In this document: positions 46,238 through 55,909 of the stretch, in pieces | Layout of the letters: each line of letters opens with the position of its first letter | Position numbering within the stretch: the first letter of the stretch is position 1 | Assembly (NCBI GenBank): GCA_019359235.1 | Contig: JAHHHT010000007.1 | Span: 1-64,000 of the forward strand | Length of the DNA: 64,000 nt | Direction: 5' to 3' | From: Oscillatoria princeps RMCB-10 | Lineage (GTDB): Bacteria > Cyanobacteriota > Cyanobacteriia > Cyanobacteriales > Oscillatoriaceae | Notes under the pieces: model-generated | What the model saw: the letters and a program-made list of their open reading frames with translations, nothing else | Databases searched by the model: none | Told to the model about the DNA's origin: nothing | Made by a program: the position numbers and the translations under genes

Positions 46238-46617
46238 AGCGCGGCTGAATTCAATCAATTGCGTCAGGGGGAGAGCGATCGGGGGGTTAATTTTTCCTAA
46301 AAGGGGTTTTGAACAGGGAGTGAACTGAGGAAAATAGAAGGTTTCAATCCCGTTTCCGGGATTCAGCTGGCCAAAAATATTCTCCTCCTACCCCCTGCTG
46401 AAATCATTATCGCATTAATATGGGCTTCTTTACACAACCGGGATGCTCCCGGCGGACGAACTCCTCAAGGAGGGCAAAAGTGGCCTGCTTTACTCGGTGG
46501 CCGGCAGCTTGCAATCTATGCCCCAAGGCGATCTAGAGTTGAACATCGCCGCGCCAGCACTCCGTCAAAATTGTAAGGCGCACGCTTCCTCTCCTAAGGA
46601 GATTGCTCATTAAAATT
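46238..46617. other. Gene-free region with a lone element end and possible gene relic
   Basis: 46440-46450 is a single GGGATGCTCCC end with no partner upstream. Right behind it, an open stretch (46455-46617) reads A-D-E-L-L-K-E-G-K-S-G-L-L-Y and continues like a real protein before stopping at TAA; it may be the debris of a gene cut by the element. Confidence 0.4.
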
Positions 46618-47799
46618 ATGATTCAGGACAATCCGAGCCTAGAGACGCCACCCTCACTTGTTGCTGAAACACCTCTGCCGCTAACCGAGCCGTGGCTGAT
46701 TTACGCCATAGGGGGTGGCTGGGGGCATCTCACCCGCGCTTTGGCCCTGGGTCGGATTGCAGCTCGAGAAAGGCCGGTGTTCGTACTCTGCAACAGTCCC
46801 TATGCCGCTCACTTGCTGCGCTACGAGGCGCGTCGGAGAAGCGGCAATAAAGAATTCGCTGACCCTTCACCCTCGATTGAAAACCCTTCTGATTTTACTG
46901 GGGAGCTAGTGCCGATAGCTGAGGGCTGTTACCTGCATGTCATTTCACCTGATGCCTCCGACCGCGCCACCAGAAAGCAGGTGCGTCAGGTGCTTGCTGC
47001 CGAGGAGTATGAGTGCGCGATTGTGGATACTTTTCCCAAAGGACTGGGCGATGAGCTGGCAGATATCTTGCCCCAGCTGACAGCACCCCGGATTTTGGTG
47101 CATCGCGACATTAATCCCGACAGCGTGCGAGCGCTTGACTGGCCGCGCTTTGTGGCGGAAAATTATCAGTTGGTCATTGTGCCGGGAGAAGGCGAGCAAC
47201 TGCCGCTTTCGCACTTGCCCGGGGTTCGGCACACGGCACCGTGGCTGATTCGCAGCGCCGGCGAACTGCCCGATGTCGCCCGCGCCCGCACCCTCCTCGG
47301 TTTAAACCCCGCCCTCACCGAGCCCCTGGTGGCGGTCTGCGCTGCCGGTCTGCCGCAAGAGTTGCGCTTGTACGGCCACTTGACGCGGGCTCTGGCGGAG
47401 AAATTCACCGGCGTCACGGTGCGCTGCTTGGCTCCTGAGCGTCCGAAAAACTGCCCGCCTGAATTGTGGGCCTTTCACTGGCCCGCCATAGAGTGCTTGC
47501 CGGCAGCTGATGTCGTTGTTGGGGCTGCCGGTTACAACACGTTTTACGAGTGCGCGGCTGCCGGTGTCCCCTTAGTGGCGTTTGCCTTTGAGCGCCGGTA
47601 CGACCGGCAGGCGCGGAGGGCCAACCGGGCAGATGGCCAGCTCCCCGGGCAGGTGTTGCGGGTTGAGAGTGTGGAAGCGGCGCTCAAGGCGGTTGGCGAC
47701 CTCCTCAGTGTGGCCACCAGCGACCGGCACCGTCCCGCCTACCGAAATGGTGCTGCTGATGCTGTCGGGCTGATTTCCCAGCTTGTTGCCGAGTGGTGA
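46618..47799 (+). CDS. MurG-like (GT28-type) glycosyltransferase
   Basis: A 393-residue GT-B-fold protein. N-terminal G-G-G-W-G-H-L-T-R-A-L resembles the MurG G-loop, and the C-terminal half holds E-C-L-P-A-A-D-V-V-V-G-A-A-G-Y-N-T-F-Y-E with P-L-V-A-F, as in enzymes that use UDP-GlcNAc. It probably transfers a sugar in surface glycan synthesis. AAGGAGA lies 15 bases upstream of ATG 46618; TTG 46603 is an alternative. It is the first of a set of envelope genes here. Confidence 0.82.
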   Translation: MIQDNPSLETPPSLVAETPLPLTEPWLIYAIGGGWGHLTRALALGRIAARERPVFVLCNSPYAAHLLRYEARRRSGNKEFADPSPSIENPSDFTGELVPIAEGCYLHVISPDASDRATRKQVRQVLAAEEYECAIVDTFPKGLGDELADILPQLTAPRILVHRDINPDSVRALDWPRFVAENYQLVIVPGEGEQLPLSHLPGVRHTAPWLIRSAGELPDVARARTLLGLNPALTEPLVAVCAAGLPQELRLYGHLTRALAEKFTGVTVRCLAPERPKNCPPELWAFHWPAIECLPAADVVVGAAGYNTFYECAAAGVPLVAFAFERRYDRQARRANRADGQLPGQVLRVESVEAALKAVGDLLSVATSDRHRPAYRNGAADAVGLISQLVAEW

Positions 47800-47819
47800 G
47801 CGTTGATCGCGCCGGTTTC

Positions 47820-47880
47820 AAAGGACAGCATCAAGAAACCAATAAAAAACCCGGTTTCTTTAAGAAACCGGGTTTTTGGC
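47820..47880. repeat. AAACCCGGTTTC hairpin repeat after the glycosyltransferase gene
   Basis: AAAACCCGGTTTCTTT and AAGAAACCGGGTTTTT form a long stem ending in T residues at about 47848-47876. It could serve as a terminator for either of the two convergent genes around it. Confidence 0.65.
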
Positions 47881-47918
47881 TGCGCTGCTGCATTAGAGAT
47901 TAAGCTGGAAAGCTCGGA

Positions 47919-48506
47919 TTAAAACCTGATGCCAATAGCGGTTTGCACCGACACCGCCCCCGCCTCACTTTCATACCCTTTTGGCGCCCACATGAAGTCC
48001 ACAAGGAACATGCTGTAATCGCCCACATACCCTTCCGCCCCTGCTATAATTATCGGGCTTGAGGTGTTGCCAATCGTGTTGTTGGCATTGCTGGTGTTGA
48101 TGCTGTAACCTGCTCCCACATAGCCATCGATATTTGACTTCACTTTAAAGTCATAGGTCGCTGTCGGGACTAGCATCTGGGTGTATTCCCCAATCAGCGC
48201 TATCGGGCGCACTGAAAATGTTTTGCCAACTGGAATTTTGCCCCGCAACACCACAGCAATGTTATCGCTGTCGCCACGGCTGTTTATCGGGTTGTTCAAA
48301 AATGCCGACGAGTGACCGATGGCGATATACGGTTGGCGGTTAGGGCCGCTTTTTTTAGCGATCTTTACTGGGGCATTTTCCGCCAAACCGGCAGAGCTAA
48401 ACCCCAGACAGACGAGAAGAGCCAGACTCGCAGCCAGCCGGCTGGAAGTGGCGAAAATAGCCCTCGATTCTGGGGCATAATGACTGAAAAATTTAGGAAT
48501 TTTCAT
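47919..48506 (-). CDS. Outer-membrane beta-barrel protein
   Basis: A 195-residue protein with a signal peptide (to about residue 42, ending G-L-A-E-N) and alternating strands (Y-I-A-I-G-H-S, I-A-V-V-L-R-G-K, Y-V-G-A-G-Y-S, Y-S-M-F-L-V-D-F) closing with terminal Phe (A-I-G-I-R-F), the outer-membrane insertion signal. About eight strands, OmpW/OmpX-like size. Function unknown. Confidence 0.75.
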   Translation of the reverse strand: MKIPKFFSHYAPESRAIFATSSRLAASLALLVCLGFSSAGLAENAPVKIAKKSGPNRQPYIAIGHSSAFLNNPINSRGDSDNIAVVLRGKIPVGKTFSVRPIALIGEYTQMLVPTATYDFKVKSNIDGYVGAGYSINTSNANNTIGNTSSPIIIAGAEGYVGDYSMFLVDFMWAPKGYESEAGAVSVQTAIGIRF

Positions 48507-48792
48507 ATCGGGTAATCCTGGGAATCAGTCCGGAGTTTGCCTATTGGAGATTTGCCAGAGAAACCTCTATCAAATTGGCTCCCCCTGTAGAACAGTTTCA
48601 GGAGTTTTGCCAGTCTATCAGGAGACTGGCCCCAATATCTGCTCAGCTCCGGGTTCGCTCCGGGGTTAACTGATTAAATAAAGCCGGCTTTTATCAGCAA
48701 CTTAAAAATGTATTAAAATAACTCCCGTGCGGCTGGTGCGGGAATTCACCGGCACGCCCCGCAACGAACGTAACCGCCCATACCCTGTACCC

Positions 48793-49740
48793 ATGACGAA
48801 GCTGATTATCCAAATTCCTTGTTACAACGAGGAAAGCACCCTGGGGGTAACGCTGGCAGCCCTGCCGCGACAGCTGCCCGGAATTGATATCATTGAGTGG
48901 CTGGTGATTGATGACGGCAGCCGCGATCGCACGGTAGAGGTGGCCAAGGATTTCGGGGTCGAGCACATCGTTCGTTTACCCACTAACCAAGGACTCGCCA
49001 AAGCGTTTATGGCTGGGCTAGAAGCCTCTCTCAAAGCCGGTGCCGATATCATCGTCAACACCGACGCCGACAACCAGTACAGTGCCGGCGACATTCCCAA
49101 ACTGATTGCGCCAATCTTATCTGGTCAAGCGGAAATTGTCGTGGGAGCCCGCCCTATTTCAGAAATAGAACACTTTTCTCCGGTGAAAAAGTTTTTGCAA
49201 AAACTGGGCAGCCAGGCGGTGCGCCTCGCCAGCAATACCGACATCCCGGACGCCCCCAGCGGCTTTCGCGCCTTCAGCCGCTCCGCCGCCATGCGGCTGA
49301 ATGTGTTTAACGAATACACTTATACCTTAGAAACGATTATTCAAGCCGGCCAGAAGGGGATGGCAATCGCCTGGGTGCCGGTGGGCACCAATCCGGCGCT
49401 GCGCTCCTCCCGCCTGGTCAAAAGTATCCCCTCTTACGTTTTGCGCTCCCTGTTCACCATCCTGCGGATTTTCATGGTTTACAAGCCGCTCCGCTTTTTC
49501 CTATTCTTGGGGAGCGTGCCGTTTAGTATGGGCTTTACCTTGGGCGTCCGCTGGCTGGTGTATTTTTTGGCCGGCACTGAACGGACTCGCATTCCCAGCT
49601 TGATTCTCGCCGCGATTTTGATGCTGATCGGCTTTCAGTTGTGGGTTTTGGGTCTGGTGGCCGATTTGCTAGCAGCCAACCGCAAGCTTATGGAAGAAAT
49701 CCAGCTGCGCCTGCGCCGGCAAGACTGCCACAAGGACTGA
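48793..49740 (+). CDS. Family 2 glycosyltransferase, GtrB/DPM-synthase-like
   Basis: A 315-residue protein: N-terminal GT-A domain (I-Q-I-P-C-Y-N-E-E, V-I-D-D-G-S-R-D, N-T-D-A-D-N-Q-Y as the D-x-D metal site, and P-S-G-F-R-A-F-S-R), then two C-terminal membrane helices (about 235-295). This layout is that of polyprenyl-phosphate sugar synthases, which charge lipid carriers for GT-C enzymes; several GT-C proteins follow in this region. The start M-T-K-L-I-I-Q at 48793 is chosen by homology. Confidence 0.9.
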   Translation: MTKLIIQIPCYNEESTLGVTLAALPRQLPGIDIIEWLVIDDGSRDRTVEVAKDFGVEHIVRLPTNQGLAKAFMAGLEASLKAGADIIVNTDADNQYSAGDIPKLIAPILSGQAEIVVGARPISEIEHFSPVKKFLQKLGSQAVRLASNTDIPDAPSGFRAFSRSAAMRLNVFNEYTYTLETIIQAGQKGMAIAWVPVGTNPALRSSRLVKSIPSYVLRSLFTILRIFMVYKPLRFFLFLGSVPFSMGFTLGVRWLVYFLAGTERTRIPSLILAAILMLIGFQLWVLGLVADLLAANRKLMEEIQLRLRRQDCHKD

Positions 49741-49743
49741 ATT

Positions 49744-49840
49744 ATAGCGTTTTTCATCCTTTGTGAGGTACTGAGAAACCCGGTTTCTTTAAGAAACCGG
49801 GTTTCAAAGGGTGTGCTTCATCCAACTGAAAACCGCTATA
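49744..49840. mobile_element. 97-bp TATAGCGG MITE
   Basis: TATAGCGTTTTTC (49744-49756) and GAAAACCGCTATA (49828-49840) enclose GAGGTACTGAG and the hairpin AAACCCGGTTTCTTTAAG. It is a second copy of 42014-42109, inserted four bases after the preceding stop codon. Confidence 0.72.
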
Positions 49841-49933
49841 ACATGGAGGGAGAGAGGGGGATGGGGAGTAGAGACGCGACAGCAAGCGTTCGCACACCGG
49901 ATTTTTGCTTCTTGCTTTTTCCTTTTATAAAAA

Positions 49934-51568
49934 ATGAGTAGAGACTTGTTTGCGCAAGCAGCGCTGGCACAAATTCCCAAAATCCTGACTCTGTGCGATC
50001 GCAACCCGCACAGCCCGACTTACGGCTGTTTTGACCGCAATTTCTGGCATTACAAAATCATTGACTTCCCCAGCGGCATGTCCCAGGAATTCGTCTGGCC
50101 ACTCGCCCTGGCTTACGACACAAACCTGCCAGACAACCCCTTCTACCAGCAGCCCGCCATCAAGCAGTGGGTGGGAGCCGGCATCCTGTACGCCGCCCGC
50201 AGCGCCCATCCAGACGGCTCCTGCGACGACTATTTCCCCTACGAGCGTGCGGGTGGGGCGGCGGCCTTTTCCTTGCTCGCCTGTATCGAAAGTTACCAGC
50301 TGCTGGAACTGGACAGCCAGGAAATGCTCAAGTTTTTTGAAAAGCGGGCCGACTGGCTGGCCAATCACCACGAGAGCGGCCAGCTGGCCAACCACCAAGC
50401 GCTGATCGCGCTGTCTCTGGAATTGCTCTCCGGGCTGCTCAAAACCTCGAAGTGGAAGCGAGCCAAGGCGATGCGTCTGGAGCGGGTGCTGGAGTGGCAA
50501 AGCTCGGAAGGCTGGTTTCAGGAATACGAGGGCTGCGATCCGGGCTACCACACGCTGACGATTTCCTGTCTGGCGAGAATTGACCAGCTCAAGCCGGATG
50601 TTCGCTTAAAAAGAGCGCTCACCAAAGCGGTTGAGCTAGCTTTTCATTTCGGGCACCCGGATGGCTCCTACGGCGGCGAATACTCCAGCCGCAACACCTA
50701 CAACTTCTTCCCCCACGGGTTTGAATTGGCCGGTCGCTGGCTCCCCCAAGCTTTGCGCATCAACGACCTGTTTTTGACTGGGCTGGCTCAAGGCTTGGGC
50801 GCTTCCCACGCCGACGACCACATTATCGGGCACCACACTTGGAACTATTTACTGGCTTGGCGGGATTTTGTCCCTGACCGGCTGGCACCGGCACCCCGTC
50901 CGGCGGGTCGCCTTTGGCTCCCTGAAGCCCAAATCCTCATCGACCGCCGCTCCTGGGCAGGGAAACAGCCGGCGGCGGCAACTGGGGGAGCCGGCACAGC
51001 GGAACTTTACCTAGCCGCTAACAAAGGCGGGGTTTTCAAACTGTTTCGCGACCGGCAGCTGGTGGCGTCCGACACCCAGTTTTCCCTTTTGGTGCGCCAG
51101 GGCAAAACGCTGAAAAATGCCGTTGGCCACCTGATTGGCCCCTGTCAAGTCCAGCTGGGAGAAAACGAAATTGCGATCGCCGGCCAGATCGGCTGGTCGA
51201 AACAGCAGCAGATGACACCTTTAAAATTAATTGTCTTGCGGGCAGTCATGCTGACATTTGGGCGTTTTTTCCCGAATTATATCCGCAAAATTCTGCAAAA
51301 AATGCTGATTGTCGGCAAGAACGACGCCCCGTTTCACTTCACGCGCAAGCTGGAGTGGGAAAAGGGCCGGTGGCACGTCACAGATGAACTGCGCGCCGAA
51401 TCTTGGACAGATGTCGTCGCTGCCGGTATTGGCGGCGACCAAACTTCGATTTATGTGGTGATGAGCCGCACGTTTCAAGCCGGTCAGTTGCAGCCTTGGC
51501 TAGACCTGACAGCTGAAGTCCGGCAGCTGGGTGCCGGCGAGCCTCTGAAAGTGGAGCGGTGGCTGTGA
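49934..51568 (+). CDS. Alpha/alpha-toroid protein of heparinase/lyase type, putative
   Basis: A 544-residue soluble protein. The N-terminal half is built of helical hairpins with aromatic and His residues (D-R-N-F-W-H-Y-K, P-D-G-S-C-D-D-Y-F-P-Y-E-R, N-H-H-E-S-G, G-W-F-Q-E-Y-E-G-C-D-P-G-Y-H), as in alpha/alpha-toroid polysaccharide enzymes; the C-terminal half is beta-rich, like heparinase II/III proteins. No signal peptide is visible. Placed between two glycan genes, it may act in polysaccharide synthesis or turnover. Not assigned to a named family. Confidence 0.6.
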   Translation: MSRDLFAQAALAQIPKILTLCDRNPHSPTYGCFDRNFWHYKIIDFPSGMSQEFVWPLALAYDTNLPDNPFYQQPAIKQWVGAGILYAARSAHPDGSCDDYFPYERAGGAAAFSLLACIESYQLLELDSQEMLKFFEKRADWLANHHESGQLANHQALIALSLELLSGLLKTSKWKRAKAMRLERVLEWQSSEGWFQEYEGCDPGYHTLTISCLARIDQLKPDVRLKRALTKAVELAFHFGHPDGSYGGEYSSRNTYNFFPHGFELAGRWLPQALRINDLFLTGLAQGLGASHADDHIIGHHTWNYLLAWRDFVPDRLAPAPRPAGRLWLPEAQILIDRRSWAGKQPAAATGGAGTAELYLAANKGGVFKLFRDRQLVASDTQFSLLVRQGKTLKNAVGHLIGPCQVQLGENEIAIAGQIGWSKQQQMTPLKLIVLRAVMLTFGRFFPNYIRKILQKMLIVGKNDAPFHFTRKLEWEKGRWHVTDELRAESWTDVVAAGIGGDQTSIYVVMSRTFQAGQLQPWLDLTAEVRQLGAGEPLKVERWL

Positions 51569-52027
51569 GGTGTCAGATCGCTTGCCCCTGCGACTGGGAT
51601 ATAAGGATTTTTTTTATTAACCGCCATAGACGCGCCAGCGGCTTCCCGCAGGGTAGACGCCAAGAGCGCCAAGGAAAGAAAAGATAGAGGATTTAATAAA
51701 GCATTTATAACGGCTACAGTAAGAGCTGATGATTTACAGAAATTGGCATCGCATCACTGGCGATTTCCCCTACTCTACGCTGCGAGGCACTGTGGGGCGC
51801 TGCTGATATTTGTACTTTTTTCAATTGAAAACCGCTGTAGCTTTTTGGCCGCGCCGAGAGGGAGCGCACCGGTTTCTAGTCCTTGAGACAGATGTTTGGG
51901 AAGCGCGCCGCATGGTAGCTTGCTGGCAGAGGGAATTGCTGAGATATCGCACGCCCGCCATGACCAGCCGCCCAGGGGTTTCCACTGCGGGGGGGCCGGT
52001 GGAGATAGGAAAATAAGGAGAAAGCCG
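51569..52027. repeat. Intergenic region with repeat relics
   Basis: 51620-51670 is a CGCCAAGAGCGCCAAGG relic; 51818-51840 (TTTTCAATTGAAAACCGCTGTAG) is the right end of a TATAGCGG-type element. No gene is supported. Confidence 0.5.
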
Positions 52028-52885
52028 GTGAACAGATCCTTGTTTCGTTTGGGGCTGGGGCTTTTAGTAGCATTTTTTGGCTTTATCAGCTACTTGAGCA
52101 CCACTGTGAAAAACCCCGTGACTGGGGAAAAGCAACACGTGCAACTTTCGCCGCGCCAGGAGGTGGCCCTCGGGCTGCAGGCGCGTCAGGAAATGGCTGC
52201 TGAGTATGGGGGGCTCTATCCCGACAGCGCCCTGCAGGAGTATATCGAACAGGTGGGGCAGCGGGTGGTGCGGCAGTCGTCGGCAGCAAGGGCGGGGTAT
52301 CCCTTCGACTTCCACTTGCTGCGGGATTCTCAAACAGTTAATGCCTTTGCGCTGCCGGGGGGACAGGTTTTCATTACGGCAGGTTTAATGAAGCGCTTGC
52401 AGTCGGAAGCGCAACTGGCGGGGGTGCTGGCGCACGAAGTCGGTCACGTGATTGGCCGGCACGCGGCGGAGCACTTGGCGAAGCAGCAACTGGGCTCAAC
52501 GCTGGTGACTGCTGTTGGGGTTGCGGCGAGTGACGAGCAGGGGCGCGGCAGACAGGCGGCGGCGGTGGCGCAGGTGGTGAACCAATTGGCGAAGCTGCGC
52601 TACGGGCGTGGCGACGAGCTGGAAAGCGACCAGTTGGGGGTGCGGTTTATGAGCGAAGCCGGTTACGATCCGCAGGCGATGGTTGAGGTGATGCAGATAC
52701 TGGAGTCCGCAAAAAGTGGGAGCGCACAGCCGGAGTTTTTGAGCACTCACCCGAACCCGGGCAACCGCAGCCAGCGCTTGCGGGAGCTGATCGCGCAGAC
52801 TTACCCAAACGGTGTGCCGGCGAATCTGGAATCCGGACGCGACAAGTTCGCTAAGTCTGTGCTGCCCCGGCTGGCCGGCAGGTAA
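52028..52885 (+). CDS. M48 family metalloprotease
   Basis: A 285-residue protein with an N-terminal membrane or signal segment (about 4-22) and the zinc motif H-E-V-G-H (about residues 138-142), followed by the third ligand E in E-L-E-S-D-Q-L-G. This matches the BepA/YfgC-like M48 peptidases that act on envelope proteins. GTG 52028 has AAGGAGA 7 bases upstream. The gene begins after a 460-base gap. Confidence 0.92.
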   Translation: MNRSLFRLGLGLLVAFFGFISYLSTTVKNPVTGEKQHVQLSPRQEVALGLQARQEMAAEYGGLYPDSALQEYIEQVGQRVVRQSSAARAGYPFDFHLLRDSQTVNAFALPGGQVFITAGLMKRLQSEAQLAGVLAHEVGHVIGRHAAEHLAKQQLGSTLVTAVGVAASDEQGRGRQAAAVAQVVNQLAKLRYGRGDELESDQLGVRFMSEAGYDPQAMVEVMQILESAKSGSAQPEFLSTHPNPGNRSQRLRELIAQTYPNGVPANLESGRDKFAKSVLPRLAGR

Positions 52886-53078
52886 GCTGTTAGGCTAATG
52901 GCTAATAATGCTGCATGTGGTCGAAAGGAGGCAGTCGCGGAGGATCTGCGCACACCGTCACCAGTGAAAACTTGCCTCACTGCGGGGCAACGGTTGGGCT
53001 AAAGCCCTACTACAAACCTTTCCCTCGCTACCGGACTTGATATGGTACGATCGCTGCACGCTCAACGCTCGCTACTTG
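52886..53078. repeat. Modular hairpin repeats
   Basis: AAGCTGTTAGGCTAATGGCT, AATAATGCTGC and GGAGGCAGTCGCGGAGGATC modules are seen at 52882-52950, like those at 4551-4638. Confidence 0.55.
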
Positions 53079-54026
53079 ATGAAACGACTCATCTCCCTCG
53101 CTGTCAGCTCGCTCATTCTGGCAGTTATCTACTGGAAAATTGACTTTCCCGCCCTCATCCAAGTCTTCCAAAATTGCCACCGGCTTTGGATGGCGCTCAG
53201 CCTGGGCATGGTGGTGCCGCTGACGGCGCTCACCTCGTGGCGCTTGCAACAGCTGGCACCGGCAGGCACCGGCTTGGGATTCGGCGAAGCCAATCGCCTC
53301 ATCCTCGCCGCCAGCACCCTAAATATGGTGCTGCCCTCGAAAATGGGAGATATCGCCAAAGCCTATTTTATGCGCGAGCGGGGGCAGTTGAGCGGGGCGC
53401 TGTCGCTGTCGCTGGTGGTGTTTGAAAAAGCTTGCGACATGCTGTCGCTGCTGCTGTGGTGCGCCTTTGGGCTAGTGCTGTACCCCCAAAAAGACTGGCT
53501 GTTCTGGATAATGACCGGCAGTGTGGCGTTTGGGCTGGCTGCCGGCTTGCTGCTGCTGAGTTCGCGCCGGTTCGCCCAGCTGTTTTTTGCCACCGGCAGC
53601 CGGCTGGCACCCAAAAAATTCCGAGTCAAGCTTGACAGCTTGAGCTTTTCGTGGTACTCAACGCACCAGTATTTTTGGCGGGACAGAGCCCACCTGGCAA
53701 AAATAGCCGGCACTTCAGTATTGATCTGGTTTGGGCACCTGCTGCAAATCTGGTTTTTTATCCTCGCCCTCAACGCTTGGACGCCGTTTCTGGCGAATCT
53801 GGCGCTGTCTCCCCTAGCGATTCTCGCCGGCTTGCTGCCGCTGACGTTTGCCGGTGTTGGCACCCGTGACGCCGCCCTGATACTGTTTTACCAGCCGTAT
53901 TTCAATGCGAGCACCGGCGCGGCGCTGGGGTTGCTGTGCACCTCCCGCTACCTGATTCCCGCGATTGCCGGTTTGCCTTTTCTGGGACAATATCTGGCAG
54001 CGGTTCGCAGCTTCCGCAAACCGTAG
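53079..54026 (+). CDS. Flippase-like / UPF0104 membrane protein
   Basis: A 315-residue protein with seven to eight hydrophobic segments and the LPG-synthase transmembrane-region pattern (V-L-P-S-K-M-G-D-I-A-K-A-Y, F-E-K-A-C-D, G-V-G-T-R-D-A-A). Relatives are proposed lipid or polyprenyl-linked-sugar transporters or lysyl-phosphatidylglycerol synthases without the catalytic domain. ATG 53079 is preferred to 53037. It lies next to GT-C genes, which fits an assisting role in glycan export. Confidence 0.82.
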   Translation: MKRLISLAVSSLILAVIYWKIDFPALIQVFQNCHRLWMALSLGMVVPLTALTSWRLQQLAPAGTGLGFGEANRLILAASTLNMVLPSKMGDIAKAYFMRERGQLSGALSLSLVVFEKACDMLSLLLWCAFGLVLYPQKDWLFWIMTGSVAFGLAAGLLLLSSRRFAQLFFATGSRLAPKKFRVKLDSLSFSWYSTHQYFWRDRAHLAKIAGTSVLIWFGHLLQIWFFILALNAWTPFLANLALSPLAILAGLLPLTFAGVGTRDAALILFYQPYFNASTGAALGLLCTSRYLIPAIAGLPFLGQYLAAVRSFRKP

Positions 54027-54033
54027 CCCCGCA

Positions 54034-54064
54034 GTAGGGTGCGTTGCCCCGCAACGCACCCTAC
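54034..54064 (+). terminator. Perfect 14-bp hairpin after the flippase-like gene
   Basis: GTAGGGTGCGTTGC and GCAACGCACCCTAC flank three bases, 8 bases behind the stop. It is of the same family as 5254-5290 and 40847-40882. No T-run follows. Confidence 0.55.
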
Positions 54065-54247
54065 AAGTTGGAAAGCGAGGGAATATTGGTCTTTTGAGTT
54101 CCCCTACAAGTCGGTGATATACTAGCCTGGTATCTCCTTGCGGGGCTGTGCCGGTGCCGCCCGGTTGAAGAGGCGTCACTTTCTCTTGCTTATGCGAGAT
54201 AATGGTGCGAGATGTCAGTTCAAAAAAATCTAATGAGGAATCTAGAA

Positions 54248-55909
54248 ATGCAAGTGGAGCAACCCAGTAAACATTTAAACCCTAGTGAAAGGGCCCTCGA
54301 TATGGTGGCCCTGGCCATCCTCACGATTTTGGCAATTTTAATTAATGGCTATCAGTTTGCGAATGTCAATCACGACGTGCATATCCCTTTTATGTTAAAG
54401 GCAGCTTACCCATCCCTGTTTCCCAATGATTTAATGTTTAGCTTTCCCTTTAATAACACCCTATTTTACGTCTTTTCAGCACCTTTAGTTAAGCGGCTCG
54501 ATCTGCAAAATATATTTTTTGTCTCTTATATAATCGCCACTTTTTTTTATTTTTTATCAGTGTTTAGCTTAAGTAACCTCATCTTTAAATCACGAGCTGT
54601 CGCCTATCTGTCTGTTATTTTATTGCTGAAATATAAACTATCAGTAGCGGTGGATTCTACCTATTACGATCTCTTCTACTATAACAACCTAGTGATGCCT
54701 GGTTTGCTCCTGGCCATCTATCTATTTCTCAAAGAGCGATATGTCTGGTCGTTTGCAATAACTGGTTTGGCTTTTGATATCCACGCCCTGTCAGCTTCGC
54801 ATGTCATGGCCATGTTTTTGTTTTATTTTGCTTTTAATCGAGGCGATGTTTCACTAAAGCAGGTGGGCAAATATATGATAGCCTTTCTCATCTGCGCCTC
54901 TCCACTTTTATTCTGGAAATTATTAGGAGGCGGCTCGTCTATATTTTATACGTCCACGAATTGGTCAGAATGGTTAACGATTATGAAAATCAGAAATGGC
55001 CACCACCTTTTTCCCTCAACATGGAAAATAAAGGAGTGGGAGCCAACACTTCTCTATATCGCGCTGCTGTTCTGCTTAATAAAGTACAAGCCAGAACCAA
55101 AATTTCACAAAAAACTGATGGCATTTTGTTGGGCAATTCTGGCTCTATGTGTGACAGGAACGATCTTCGCGGAGATCGCACCTCTCAAGCCTGTCCTGAT
55201 GTTTCAATTATTGAGAAGCGCTAATTTTTTTATAATCTTCTCTATACTTTACGCGAGCAATTGCATAATGTCTTTAATATTATCGCCTGAAAAGGGAGCA
55301 AAAGTAATAGCAGCAGCTCTGGCCACAGCCCTGTTTTTTTGGGGCGCTAATATAAACAGCTTGTCAGTGGCGATTTTTATACTTAGTTTAGCTTGGACAG
55401 CGAGATTTACCTGTGAGAGGGGGGCTTTGAGGAAAGAGTTAAAAATTTCCTGGATATTCTTATCCATCGTATGCCTCTGCACTATTGGTGCGAATGCGGG
55501 CACCAATCACATTGATTTTCCGCCCAAAAAACTCAATGAGTGGCAGCAGCTTCAGGTGTGGGTGAAAAACCATACTGATCCGGCAGATTTGTTTATCACT
55601 CCTCCCTATATGAAAGGCTTCAGGATTTTCTCAGAGAGGAGCACTGTCGGAGACTGGAAAGATGGAACTCTGGCCTTTTATAACGATGAATTAGGGGCTG
55701 AATGGTGGAAGAGAATGAAGGAGTTGGGATATTCCGAATCTAAGTATGGCTATAAATATAGGGCGGGTTTCGATGCTTTGACCCAAGCGGACTTTAACCG
55801 ATTGGCCAGCCAGTATCACGCCACCTATTTAGTGGTCAGTAAACCAAAAAATTTGAATTTTAACATTGTCTATGAAAGCCCGCAATTCTTGGTTTACCGG
55901 CTGTCATAA
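54248..55909 (+). CDS. GT-C-like polytopic membrane protein, AT-rich
   Basis: A 553-residue protein with about ten membrane segments and a soluble C-terminal part. The first loop has V-N-H-D-V-H-I-P-F and the later P-S-L-F-P-N-D-L-M-F; the protein at 61625-63451 has the parallel V-Q-D-D-V-R-Q-H-V-F and P-Q-L-F-P-N-D-L-I, so the two are homologues. The base composition is clearly lower in G+C than in the neighbours, with long A and T runs, suggesting a recent arrival. ATG 54248 has GAGGAA 7 bases upstream. Transferase activity is not shown. Confidence 0.65.
   Translation: MQVEQPSKHLNPSERALDMVALAILTILAILINGYQFANVNHDVHIPFMLKAAYPSLFPNDLMFSFPFNNTLFYVFSAPLVKRLDLQNIFFVSYIIATFFYFLSVFSLSNLIFKSRAVAYLSVILLLKYKLSVAVDSTYYDLFYYNNLVMPGLLLAIYLFLKERYVWSFAITGLAFDIHALSASHVMAMFLFYFAFNRGDVSLKQVGKYMIAFLICASPLLFWKLLGGGSSIFYTSTNWSEWLTIMKIRNGHHLFPSTWKIKEWEPTLLYIALLFCLIKYKPEPKFHKKLMAFCWAILALCVTGTIFAEIAPLKPVLMFQLLRSANFFIIFSILYASNCIMSLILSPEKGAKVIAAALATALFFWGANINSLSVAIFILSLAWTARFTCERGALRKELKISWIFLSIVCLCTIGANAGTNHIDFPPKKLNEWQQLQVWVKNHTDPADLFITPPYMKGFRIFSERSTVGDWKDGTLAFYNDELGAEWWKRMKELGYSESKYGYKYRAGFDALTQADFNRLASQYHATYLVVSKPKNLNFNIVYESPQFLVYRLS

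Noticed and set aside
49925-50551. 208-codon minus-strand frame opposite the alpha/alpha-toroid gene
   Set aside because: The plus-strand protein is far more protein-like and in line with its neighbours.
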